Both the position numbers and the translations under genes were made by a program. Below are positions 36,742 through 44,224 of a DNA stretch of 64,000 nucleotides, one piece after another. The notes under the pieces were generated by a model. That model was not told where the DNA came from and ran no database searches. It saw only the letters and a program-made list of their open reading frames with translations. Location of the stretch: positions 92,330-156,329 of the forward strand of contig NZ_VLLL01000011.1 in assembly GCF_007994225.1 (NCBI RefSeq), in the 5' to 3' direction. The DNA is from Stackebrandtia albiflava. Its GTDB lineage: Bacteria; Actinomycetota; Actinomycetes; Mycobacteriales; Micromonosporaceae. How positions within the stretch are numbered: the first letter of the stretch is position 1; each line of letters begins with the position of its first letter.

Positions 36742-37539
36742 GTGCGAAAATCCACATTGTTCAGAGCCGGGGTCGCCGTCGTGGCCGGCGCCCTGGCCCT
36801 CGGTGCGTCGTCCCTCCCGGCATCGGCCGACGACACCGACGGCCCCGGCGTCAACGTGGTCGGCGGCACCCCCGCCGACGAAGGCGAGTACCCCTGGATG
36901 GTGCGACTGTCGATGGGCTGCGGCGGCTCCCTGCTGACCGACCGGATAGTGCTCACCGCCGCGCACTGCGTCGACGGCACCGGCGCGGACACCTCCATCA
37001 CCGCCTACCACGGGTCGGTCGACCTGGAGAGCCCCGACATCGTCGAGTACCGGTCCGAGTACGTCCACTCCAGCCCGCAGTACGACCAGGACGGCACCGA
37101 CGACTGGGCGCTGATCAGGCTGTCCGCGCCCGTCGCAGACGCCCGGCTCCTCCCGATCGCCGAGACCGGCGACCACGACGAGGGCGAGTTCGAGATCATG
37201 GGCTGGGGCGCCCCCTCCGAGGGCGGCCCACAACAGCGGTACCTGCTCAAGGCCGTGGTGCCCTCGGTGGACGACGCGACCTGCGAGGACGCCTACGGCT
37301 CCGATCTGGACCCGGCGACCATGCTGTGCGCCGGACTGCCCGAAGGCGGCGTCGACACCTGCCAGGGCGACTCCGGCGGTCCCATGATCGCCCGGGACGA
37401 ATCGGGCGACCCGGTCCAGGTCGGCGTCGTCAGCTGGGGTTATGGCTGCGCTCGCGCCGGCTACCCCGGCGTCTACACCCAGGTCAGCAACGCCGCGGCC
37501 GACATCCTCGCTGCGGCCGACCAACTCGCGACCGCCTGA
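36742..37539 (+). CDS. Secreted trypsin-like serine protease (S1A)
   Basis: 265 residues from GTG 36742 (AAGGAG eight bases upstream). Signal peptide [28 protein letters not shown], cleavage near residue 29; short propeptide, then [16 protein letters not shown] as mature N-terminus. Triad: H75 (TAAHC), D121 (DDWALIRL), S211 (CQGDSGGP); D205 corresponds to trypsin Asp189, predicting Arg/Lys specificity. Three disulfides are likely. Resembles the Streptomyces griseus trypsin group. Monocistronic, with its own AT-rich promoter region. Confidence 0.95.
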   Translation: MRKSTLFRAGVAVVAGALALGASSLPASADDTDGPGVNVVGGTPADEGEYPWMVRLSMGCGGSLLTDRIVLTAAHCVDGTGADTSITAYHGSVDLESPDIVEYRSEYVHSSPQYDQDGTDDWALIRLSAPVADARLLPIAETGDHDEGEFEIMGWGAPSEGGPQQRYLLKAVVPSVDDATCEDAYGSDLDPATMLCAGLPEGGVDTCQGDSGGPMIARDESGDPVQVGVVSWGYGCARAGYPGVYTQVSNAAADILAAADQLATA

Positions 37540-38159
37540 TCCGGCGAACCGCACACGGCTGTGCCGACGACCGGCCCCACCGCGGACCGGTCGTCGGCAC
37601 GGCACTTCCATGGAACCGCCACAACCCGCGCCCGTGGTCCACAGCCGCTCCACAATAAGGTTCGCGAAACGTTCATCTTCCGGTCGGGGAAACGGCCGAG
37701 CCGCCACGCCGCGACCACCACGAAACCCAACGGCCACAACAGGAACGGACTGCCCGCGACCGGGTAGAGACCGGTGAGCGCCCCGGTCGTGACGGACACC
37801 GATCGTCCACAGGTGATGGTGGCGGGACCCTCGAACCAGGTGTCCAGCCCGATCCCGCCGCCGTCGCCGGGCACCGCCACGCGCCGCCGTTCGCCCACGG
37901 CCGGATCGATCACGCAGGTCGTGTAGGTGCCCGGAACCGTGCTCCCGGCGATGAACACCGGCGCGCCCTCCCACCGGAACGGTTGCCGGTGATCGGCCGG
38001 CGCCCCGCCCAACCTGGCGAAACCCGTGATCAGCAACGCGGTCGCGAGCAGCGCGCCCGCCAACGGCAGCACCACGCGGCGCGCCAGCCGGCGCCCTCGG
38101 CGGCTGCGTAGAACGGGTTCCGTCAGAAGCGCCGATCGGGTAAAACGGGGTATCGCCAT
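37473..38159 (-). CDS. Hypothetical two-helix membrane protein, 3' end overlapping protease gene
   Basis: 228 residues from ATG 38159. Basic N-terminus, segment 1 [20 protein letters not shown] (about 33-52), an external domain with two cysteines ([10 protein letters not shown]...ATITCGRS) resembling small actinobacterial cell-surface proteins, and segment 2 [21 protein letters not shown] near residue 140. The first 165 residues look genuine. The rest reads through a strong hairpin and 67 bases of the opposing protease gene and has a shadow-like composition, so the frame may have lost its original stop. Confidence 0.55.
   Translation of the reverse strand: MAIPRFTRSALLTEPVLRSRRGRRLARRVVLPLAGALLATALLITGFARLGGAPADHRQPFRWEGAPVFIAGSTVPGTYTTCVIDPAVGERRRVAVPGDGGGIGLDTWFEGPATITCGRSVSVTTGALTGLYPVAGSPFLLWPLGFVVVAAWRLGRFPDRKMNVSRTLLWSGCGPRARVVAVPWKCRADDRSAVGPVVGTAVCGSPDQAVASWSAAARMSAAALLTWV
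37561..37600. terminator. Terminator after the protease gene
   Basis: GTGCCGACGACCGG (37561-37574) pairs perfectly with 37587-37600. It lies inside the 3' part of the opposing hypothetical gene. Confidence 0.75.
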
Positions 38160-38392
38160 GGTCGCCCGAACGAAGGGATAGGCCGGTGGATCATGGCACA
38201 CCGTAACGGATGCGCCGCGCAATGTCGCCATCGGACACGCCGAACATATCAATCCGGCATCACCGGGGCGCGGTGGCACGTTGTAGGGAGTCCACCCCTT
38301 GCCCGACCAGGCTAGGCTTAACCACAAACCACTCAAGGTCAGATCATGCTGCGTCTGAAACGCGGTGGACAATCTTGTTGGAGTAACGAGAC

Positions 38393-38872
38393 ATGACTAC
38401 CGACTACTATCCGCCCGGCTACGAGCCCCGGCCTTCCATGGAGTTCCCCGAATCGGAGCCGGTCGAGATCGAGGTCGAGACCGTCTACGGTCTCGGTCTC
38501 CAGATGCGGGGAGAGAACGAGAACTTCCGTCCGCGTGTCGACGCCATCGCACAGCAGTTCGGCGTCAACGGGACGAACCAGCACAGCGGCCAGTTCTCCA
38601 TGGCCGTCGGCCTGGCGAGCATCAGCCCGCAGGTGCGCAGCGCGTTGGAGTACACCGTCACGTCGATGGAGCGGGCCTCCGAGGTCATGCGCTCCCAGTC
38701 GGACGGTCAGAAGGCGCTCGCGAACATGTCGATGCTCATCGCGTCGCGGTTCTCCGGCACCGACGCGCTCAACGCCGCCGACATCGAGACGATCCGGGAC
38801 ATCACCGGCATCCCGCCGGAGCAGCGCCCCGACTACCCGTCGCGGCCCGGCGGCGGTCCCATCCCGGTCTAG
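38393..38872 (+). CDS. Small helical ESX-associated protein
   Basis: 159 residues, no signal peptide or membrane segment. A proline/acid-rich N-terminus (about 25 residues) leads into two long amphipathic helices (about 45-75 and 80-118, FSMAVGLASISPQVRSALEYTVTSMERASEVM) and a Pro/Gly tail. Its size and helical hairpin, and its place before a WXG-like gene and EccE/mycosin genes, suggest a WXG100/ESX-superfamily partner. It lacks a WxG motif, so this is inference from layout. Confidence 0.6.
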   Translation: MTTDYYPPGYEPRPSMEFPESEPVEIEVETVYGLGLQMRGENENFRPRVDAIAQQFGVNGTNQHSGQFSMAVGLASISPQVRSALEYTVTSMERASEVMRSQSDGQKALANMSMLIASRFSGTDALNAADIETIRDITGIPPEQRPDYPSRPGGGPIPV

Positions 38873-38892
38873 GACACGAAAGGAGGTAGAGC

Positions 38893-40716
38893 GTGACGAC
38901 CAACTACGAAGACGCGCCGCTCGAGGAGTTCTCGGGCATGAGCGTCGACGCGCTGTATTACGCGGTCCTCTACGACGGTGACGGCCCCAACGTCTGCTCC
39001 AGCGAACCGTTGACCTGGGAGACCGCCCAGGAGTTCAACTACGGCCCGATGGACGACCAGGCGGCCGGCTGGTACGGCATGTACCAGACGCTGACGCACC
39101 AGGTCATGCAGCTGGAGGCGTCGATCGGCAAGGCCCAGGAGTCCTGGAACAGCCAGGCGTCGCAGGTGTACTTCGACGAGGCCAACAAGGCCCTCGAGTC
39201 GATGAAGGAGGCCCAGGAGAAGGCGCTCGGCAACGCGCGCGCCTGGGACGAGCTGTCCAGCGCGGCCGCGTTCGCCTACTACGGCGTCGTCGGCCAGAAG
39301 ATCGCCTGGGACGAACACCGCAAGAACAAGCAGGACGAGTACGACCAGGCGAAGAAGGACGACGACTGGTACAACCCGTTCGACGGCGCCGACGAGCCCG
39401 ACTGGGACGAGGAGCGCGCGCCGTTCGACGAGGAGGCGCGCAGGGCGGTCAGCTACGGCAGCCGCGAGATCTCGCGCATCTACGTCGAGGACGTCTGGGC
39501 GCCCGCCTCGTACACCCCGCCACCCGACCCGGGCGGCGACTCCAGCATCCCCGACCCGGGAGGCTGGAACGACGGTGGCTCCGGCACTCCGGGCAGCCCC
39601 GGTTACCCGGGCGGACCCGGCGCACCCGGCTACCCGGGAGGTCCGCCCTCGGGCACCCTCCCGCCGCCCGGCAGCGGACCGGACCTCCAGGGCCCGATCC
39701 CGCCGCCCATGCCGCCGCCGAACTTCCCGCCTCCGACGTTGCCGACGCCGACTCCGACGCCGACACCGTTGCCACCGCCGACCCTGCCGCCTCCGACGGT
39801 TCCGCCGCCCGGTCTTCCCAAGCCGCCCCCCGGCTTGCCGAAGCCGCCGCCGAGCCTGCCGAAGCCGCCGCCGGTGACGCCGAAGCCCCCGCCAGGGCTG
39901 CCGAGGCCGACGCCGACGCCGACTCCGACGCCGAAGCCCCCGCCCAACCTGCCGAAGCCGCCGCCGCCGTCCACCGGCCCGACGCCTCGGCCACCGGGCA
40001 GGACGGTGCCTCCGGTCATCGGCCCGCGTCCGGGTGGTCCCGGCTTCAACAACACGCCGAAGCCGCCGCCGGTGCGCAACATCCAGCCGCCGGTGATCGG
40101 CCCTCGGTCACCGATGCCGGGCACGGGTGGAAAGCCGGTGCCGGGTGGCCCGGGAGGTCCCGGACGCGGTATGCCGGTCCCGGCCAACCGGCCGCCGGGC
40201 GTGCCGCAGGGCTTCAACTCGAAGTCGAAGCCCGGTGGAGCCCCGCCGGCCCGCACCGGTCCGATGCCGGGAGTCCGGGGTGGACCGAAGAACCGGCCGT
40301 CGCAGCAGCGGCCGGGACAGCGCGTCCCGGTGGACATGCGTCCGACCCGGTTCAGCAAGTCCAACCTGCCGGTACCGCCGACCAGCCGCGCGACCCAGCC
40401 CGCTCCGGGCGTACGCGCGCCGAAGGTGAAGTCCGGCGGCGACCAGCTCAACCGGGGCGTCATCCGTGGCGCCAAGGCGGGCAAGCTGTCCGGCACGTTC
40501 CAGGACAACTACGGCGCCCGGCCCGGCCGGACCGGCGTCGTCAAGCGCCGGGACGACGAAGAGGGCGTCGAGTCGACGTACGAGGAACAGGTCTTCACCG
40601 TCGACCAGAACGTGGTTCCCGGAGTGATCCGGGGCGTCTCCGGTCAGCGGCCGAAGAAGCAGGCCCCGTCGCTGGGTGGCGGAAACGCCGCCTTCGACGA
40701 TGACGACGACTGGTAG
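38893..40716 (+). CDS. WXG/PPE-like helical domain fused to a long proline-rich region
   Basis: 607 residues; AAAGGAGGT precedes GTG 38893. Residues about 50-150 are helical with a WxG-like turn (QESWNSQASQVYF, W85) and resemble ESX substrates; YNPFD (160-164) fits the YxxxD/E secretion motif, though weakly. Residues about 215-400 are Pro/Gly-rich, first collagen-like (PGSPGYPGGPGAPGYPGG) then PPxLPKPP repeats; the C-terminal 150 residues are basic and end FDDDDDW. No signal peptide. Probably a type VII secreted or surface-linked protein paired with the preceding small protein (20-base gap). Confidence 0.7.
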   Translation: MTTNYEDAPLEEFSGMSVDALYYAVLYDGDGPNVCSSEPLTWETAQEFNYGPMDDQAAGWYGMYQTLTHQVMQLEASIGKAQESWNSQASQVYFDEANKALESMKEAQEKALGNARAWDELSSAAAFAYYGVVGQKIAWDEHRKNKQDEYDQAKKDDDWYNPFDGADEPDWDEERAPFDEEARRAVSYGSREISRIYVEDVWAPASYTPPPDPGGDSSIPDPGGWNDGGSGTPGSPGYPGGPGAPGYPGGPPSGTLPPPGSGPDLQGPIPPPMPPPNFPPPTLPTPTPTPTPLPPPTLPPPTVPPPGLPKPPPGLPKPPPSLPKPPPVTPKPPPGLPRPTPTPTPTPKPPPNLPKPPPPSTGPTPRPPGRTVPPVIGPRPGGPGFNNTPKPPPVRNIQPPVIGPRSPMPGTGGKPVPGGPGGPGRGMPVPANRPPGVPQGFNSKSKPGGAPPARTGPMPGVRGGPKNRPSQQRPGQRVPVDMRPTRFSKSNLPVPPTSRATQPAPGVRAPKVKSGGDQLNRGVIRGAKAGKLSGTFQDNYGARPGRTGVVKRRDDEEGVESTYEEQVFTVDQNVVPGVIRGVSGQRPKKQAPSLGGGNAAFDDDDDW

Positions 40717-40723
40717 CAGACAC

Positions 40724-40752
40724 GGCTGACCGGCCCGACCGGCCGGTCAGCC
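40724..40752 (+). terminator. Terminator after the WXG-like gene
   Basis: GGCTGACCGG (40724-40733) pairs with CCGGTCAGCC (40743-40752), seven bases after the stop. It separates the two-gene substrate unit from the mycosin/eccE unit. Confidence 0.7.
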
Positions 40753-40789
40753 CGAAACAGCACACTCGGCGGTGAACGCCGACCACACA

Positions 40790-40827
40790 CGAAGCGGCGT
40801 CGGGGCGGCTGCCCCGGCGCCGCTTCG
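40790..40827 (+). promoter_or_regulatory. Leader hairpin before the mycosin-like gene
   Basis: CGAAGCGGCG (40790-40799) pairs with CGCCGCTTCG (40818-40827), with GGGGC/GCCCC stacking inside. It lies 22 bases before the ATG, just upstream of the GAAGGA ribosome-binding site, so it could be a second terminator or an attenuator. Confidence 0.55.
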
Positions 40828-40849
40828 CGAACCCCGAAGGACACCGCCG

Positions 40850-41890
40850 ATGCGCTTGGCGTGGACAGCCGCGATACTCGCCGCCGCCCTGGTCGTCAGC
40901 CTCCCCGCCACCGCCGGGGCGGACGAGGTGCGAGACGCCCAATGGCATCTCACCGCCCTGGAACTCCCCGCCGCCCACGAGCTCTCCACGGGTGAGGGCG
41001 TGAAGATCGGCGTCATAGACACCGGGATCGACGCCCGGCATCCCGACCTGGCCGAAGCCGTGACCGAGGGCACCGCCTTCGGCGACACCGACAGCCTCAC
41101 CGACCCCGTCGGCACCGGCACCGCGGTCGCCTCCGTGCTGGCCGGTCGCGGCCACGGGCAGGACGCCGGAGTCCTCGGAGTCGCCCCCGGCGCCCAGATC
41201 ACCTCGGTGTCACTGGGCACCGGCATCGTCGATCCGCAACACGTCGCCGCCGGGATCAAGTTCCTCGTCGACTCCGGGATGGACGTCATCACGCTCACGC
41301 GCGGCGTCGAGTTCCAGGAGGCCGTCCAGAACGCCATCGCCAACGCCGCCGCGGCCGACGTGGTCGTCGTCGTGGCCGCCGGGCCCGGAGGCGGTCGCGG
41401 ATACACCGAGGCCGTCACCGCCATCGGGACCGACCGTTCGGGCGCGCCGATGACCCCCATACCCGAGGGGGCCGACGTCACGGTCACCGCACCCGCCGAC
41501 CAGATCATGGCCGCCGGCCCGAACGGGGGCTACCAGACGACCAGCGACGCCGCCCTCGCCGTCCCGATGGTCGCCGGAACCCTCGCGCTGGTCAAGGAAC
41601 GCCTCCCCGACCTCGCCGGGACCGACCTCATCCGGCACCTGGTAGACAGCGGCGAGCCCCGCGACGGCGGCGCCGTCACCCTCCGACCGTTGCAGGCGCT
41701 GTCCGCCGAGCAGGCCCAACCGGTCGACGGCGACGCCCACGCCGGAGCCGCCGACGGCGGGGACGGCGCGGCTCCCGCCGCAGCCGTCAACACGCCGCTG
41801 ATCGCGGTCGTCGCCGCCGCCGGGCTACTCGTCCAGGCGGCACTGGTCGGGTACGCCAGGCTCGCCGCCCGCCGCGCCCGCCGCGTCTGA
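40850..41890 (+). CDS. Mycosin-like subtilase, predicted catalytically inactive (ESX-associated)
   Basis: 346 residues: signal peptide (MRLAWTAAILAAALVVSLPATAGA), subtilase (S8) domain, alanine-rich linker and one C-terminal membrane segment (TPLIAVVAAAGLLVQAALVGYA), the mycosin layout. The Asp motif is intact (KIGVIDTGID, D57). The His motif reads DPVGTGTAVAS, with T89 where GHGT has His; the oxyanion Asn is P179 (VAAGPGG); the Ser motif reads SDAALAVPMVAG, aligning A235 with the nucleophile of GTSxAxP. Three of four catalytic positions are therefore lost. Mycobacterial mycosins also stabilise the ESX membrane complex without proteolysis, which could be its role here. Confidence 0.85.
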   Translation: MRLAWTAAILAAALVVSLPATAGADEVRDAQWHLTALELPAAHELSTGEGVKIGVIDTGIDARHPDLAEAVTEGTAFGDTDSLTDPVGTGTAVASVLAGRGHGQDAGVLGVAPGAQITSVSLGTGIVDPQHVAAGIKFLVDSGMDVITLTRGVEFQEAVQNAIANAAAADVVVVVAAGPGGGRGYTEAVTAIGTDRSGAPMTPIPEGADVTVTAPADQIMAAGPNGGYQTTSDAALAVPMVAGTLALVKERLPDLAGTDLIRHLVDSGEPRDGGAVTLRPLQALSAEQAQPVDGDAHAGAADGGDGAAPAAAVNTPLIAVVAAAGLLVQAALVGYARLAARRARRV

Positions 41891-41924
41891 ACCCGCAACC
41901 GACCCCGCAACCGGCAGGAGACCC

Positions 41925-42875
41925 ATGGCCGTGATCGCGGTCCCCCAACGCCACGCCGCCCGCCTGCTCCTGGTGGCGGCGGGCGGCATGTGCCTGGACG
42001 CGGTCGCCGCGTTCGTCCGCCGTGTCCCCGCCGGTTCCGGGCAGTCCCGTCAGGTGATGGACTACCTGCGCACCGAGGCGACCAGTGAGGCGGCCTGGAC
42101 CGCCGCCGGGAACCTGGTCGGCGCGGTCGCGGCCGGGCTGGCCGCGTGGTGGCTGTGGCGGGGACGCGCCGCCGCCCGCAGCCTCGCCGTCACCGTCGTC
42201 ACCGGCTTCCTGCTCTACCGCTTCACGGTCCTGTTCGACCTCACCGCCGACCTCGCCTCCGGGACCCCGCGCCCGGCCTGGGTCACCGGCGTCCGGTTCG
42301 GCCTGGCGCTGGTGGTACTCCCGGCCCTGGCGGCGGTGCTGTGGTTCCTCTCCGACCGCGGACTCACCCGCGTCGAACGGCACCGCGCCTTGATCGGTGC
42401 CGGTGACGGCCCCGAGCCCCCCGGTGTCCGCACCCTCGCCACCCTGTTGTTCTGGTACGGCGCGGGCTGGCTGCTGTTGCCGGTGGTCGCCTTCGCCGCG
42501 TTCCTGGCCTGGTCGGGCGACGGCGGTGTCCCGGGCGCGACCGCCGTGGCACGCGCCATCGGGTCGGGAACGTTGGGCTGCCTGGGCGGCGTGGCGTTGA
42601 CCGGTTGCGCCGTCGCCGTCTGGTTGGGCTACACCCGCGGGATCACCTGGTACGTCACGGTCGGCCTCGCCTCGGTGCAGCTGTCCGCCAGCGTCGCCGT
42701 CTTCATGTGGGAGTCGGTTCCCGTACCGGGCGCGGACTGGGCGGCCGGCGGCATGACGGCGTGGCTCGCGCAGCTCACGAACCTCGTCGCGTTCGCCCAC
42801 ATCCTGCTGCTGAGCGTGGCCGTCGCACTGCTGTGGAGCCGCCGCGTGAGCGGCTACTTCCGTTCCCGTCCCTGA
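41925..42875 (+). CDS. Polytopic membrane protein of the ESX-associated cluster
   Basis: 316 residues; GGAG six bases before ATG 41925. I count about eight membrane segments (for example LLLVAAGGMCLDAVAAFV, AAGNLVGAVAAGLAAWWLW, SLAVTVVTGFLLYRFTVLF, FGLALVVLPALAAVLWFL, GAGWLLLPVVAFAAFLAW, LGCLGGVALTGCAVAVWLGY, WYVTVGLASVQLSASVAVFM, TNLVAFAHILLLSVAVALLW). No family recognised; not EccD, which has an N-terminal ubiquitin-like domain and eleven segments. Sits between the mycosin-like and EccE-like genes in one operon. Confidence 0.75.
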   Translation: MAVIAVPQRHAARLLLVAAGGMCLDAVAAFVRRVPAGSGQSRQVMDYLRTEATSEAAWTAAGNLVGAVAAGLAAWWLWRGRAAARSLAVTVVTGFLLYRFTVLFDLTADLASGTPRPAWVTGVRFGLALVVLPALAAVLWFLSDRGLTRVERHRALIGAGDGPEPPGVRTLATLLFWYGAGWLLLPVVAFAAFLAWSGDGGVPGATAVARAIGSGTLGCLGGVALTGCAVAVWLGYTRGITWYVTVGLASVQLSASVAVFMWESVPVPGADWAAGGMTAWLAQLTNLVAFAHILLLSVAVALLWSRRVSGYFRSRP

Positions 42876-42961
42876 CGGCCCCACGCTGGCGCCGGTGGCG
42901 CAAGACGCATACGATGACTTCTCAGACCCCCGCAATGCATCTCCCGAAAGGTCACACCCTG

Positions 42962-44224
42962 ATGACGATGGTGCAGGCGCCTGCCGCACGCGGGACGGCG
43001 GTGGTGGCCGAGAAACGGCAACGCATCGAACAAGCCGCCTCGATCACCGCGCGAAACAACGGCCGGTTGGGGCCGTTCGGCCTCATCCACCTGTTCGTGG
43101 TCGAAGTGGTCATCGGAATGGCCGCCGGAATCTACACCGTGACCATGGACGCCCCCACCGACCAGGCGGTGATCTGGTACGCCGGTGGCGGCGTCGCCGC
43201 CCTTCTGTTGCTGGTCCCGGTGTTCGCCCGCAGCGGCGGCGTGTGGCTCTACCAGGCGATCCCCATGCGGCGCAAACTGAAGGCGAGGCAACGGCAACTC
43301 GGCCTGTCGCAGGAGCCGCTGCACGGCCTCGCACCCGACCTCGGCATCGTCGGGATCGTCGAGCGCGACACCGACATCGGCATCGGCCACGACGACGGCG
43401 GATGGTTCGCCGGGCTCGCCATGGGCGGCATCGACGGTGTCACCGAGGCGGTCCCGCTCGACCGGCTCGCCCGGCTGTTCACCGAGTCCGGTGTCCCCGT
43501 GTCGGCGATCCAGGTGGTCGGCCACACCGTCCCGATCGGCCTGGCCGGGCACGACGGCAGCCCCGCCGCGGCCTCCTACCAGGAGTTGCTGGGCGGACTG
43601 CCCGCGGTCGTGCACCACACGAGTTGGCTCGCGGTGCGCATGAACACCGAGGACGCCATGGACGCCGCCACCGACCGCGGCGGCGACGTGGAGGGCGTAC
43701 ACAAGGCGTTGGCCGTGACGGTCAGCCGCGTCGGGAAACTCCTGCGCAACGCCGGCGTCCAGAACCGGGTCCTCGACGCCGACGGACTCCGCGACACGCT
43801 GCGGGAGTCCCTGGGGCTCACCGCCGACGTCGCCGGCGGGCAGCAACGCACGGCGGAGGAGTGGGACCGCTGGCACGGCGACGGCCTGCAGCACGTCGTG
43901 TACCGGGTCGCCAAATGGCCCGGTGACGAGTCCGCGCTTCCGCACCTCATCGACGTGCTGGCCGCGGTGCCCGCGGTGTTCACGACCGTCTCGGTCACAC
44001 TGCGGCCCGGGACGGTCGACACCCGCGACGAGGACGGCCGCCCCACCGGCCGCCGTGTCGAGGTGGACTGCCTGGCCCGCATCGCGTTCGACGCCCACAC
44101 CGCGGCGGCCGGGGTGCAGCGGGTACAGCAGGCCGCCGAGGCGCTCGGCGCGCGCCTGGAACGACTCGACGGGGAACAAGGGCCGGCCGTCTACGCGTCC
44201 GCCCCCACCGGAGGAGGCACCTGA
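42962..44224 (+). CDS. eccE: Type VII secretion protein EccE-like
   Basis: 420 residues from ATG 42962; GAAAGG about 10 bases upstream. In-frame ATGs at 42914 and 42935 would extend it slightly. Two membrane segments (FGLIHLFVVEVVIGMAAGIYTV and IWYAGGGVAALLLLVPVFA) near the N-terminus precede a large soluble domain, as in EccE. GPFGLIHLFVVE and the DLGIVGIVERDTDIGIGHDDGGWFAGL region are typical. EccE is a peripheral subunit of the ESX membrane complex with EccB, EccC and EccD, none of which lies in this window. Its stop overlaps the next start by one base. Confidence 0.8.
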   Translation: MTMVQAPAARGTAVVAEKRQRIEQAASITARNNGRLGPFGLIHLFVVEVVIGMAAGIYTVTMDAPTDQAVIWYAGGGVAALLLLVPVFARSGGVWLYQAIPMRRKLKARQRQLGLSQEPLHGLAPDLGIVGIVERDTDIGIGHDDGGWFAGLAMGGIDGVTEAVPLDRLARLFTESGVPVSAIQVVGHTVPIGLAGHDGSPAAASYQELLGGLPAVVHHTSWLAVRMNTEDAMDAATDRGGDVEGVHKALAVTVSRVGKLLRNAGVQNRVLDADGLRDTLRESLGLTADVAGGQQRTAEEWDRWHGDGLQHVVYRVAKWPGDESALPHLIDVLAAVPAVFTTVSVTLRPGTVDTRDEDGRPTGRRVEVDCLARIAFDAHTAAAGVQRVQQAAEALGARLERLDGEQGPAVYASAPTGGGT

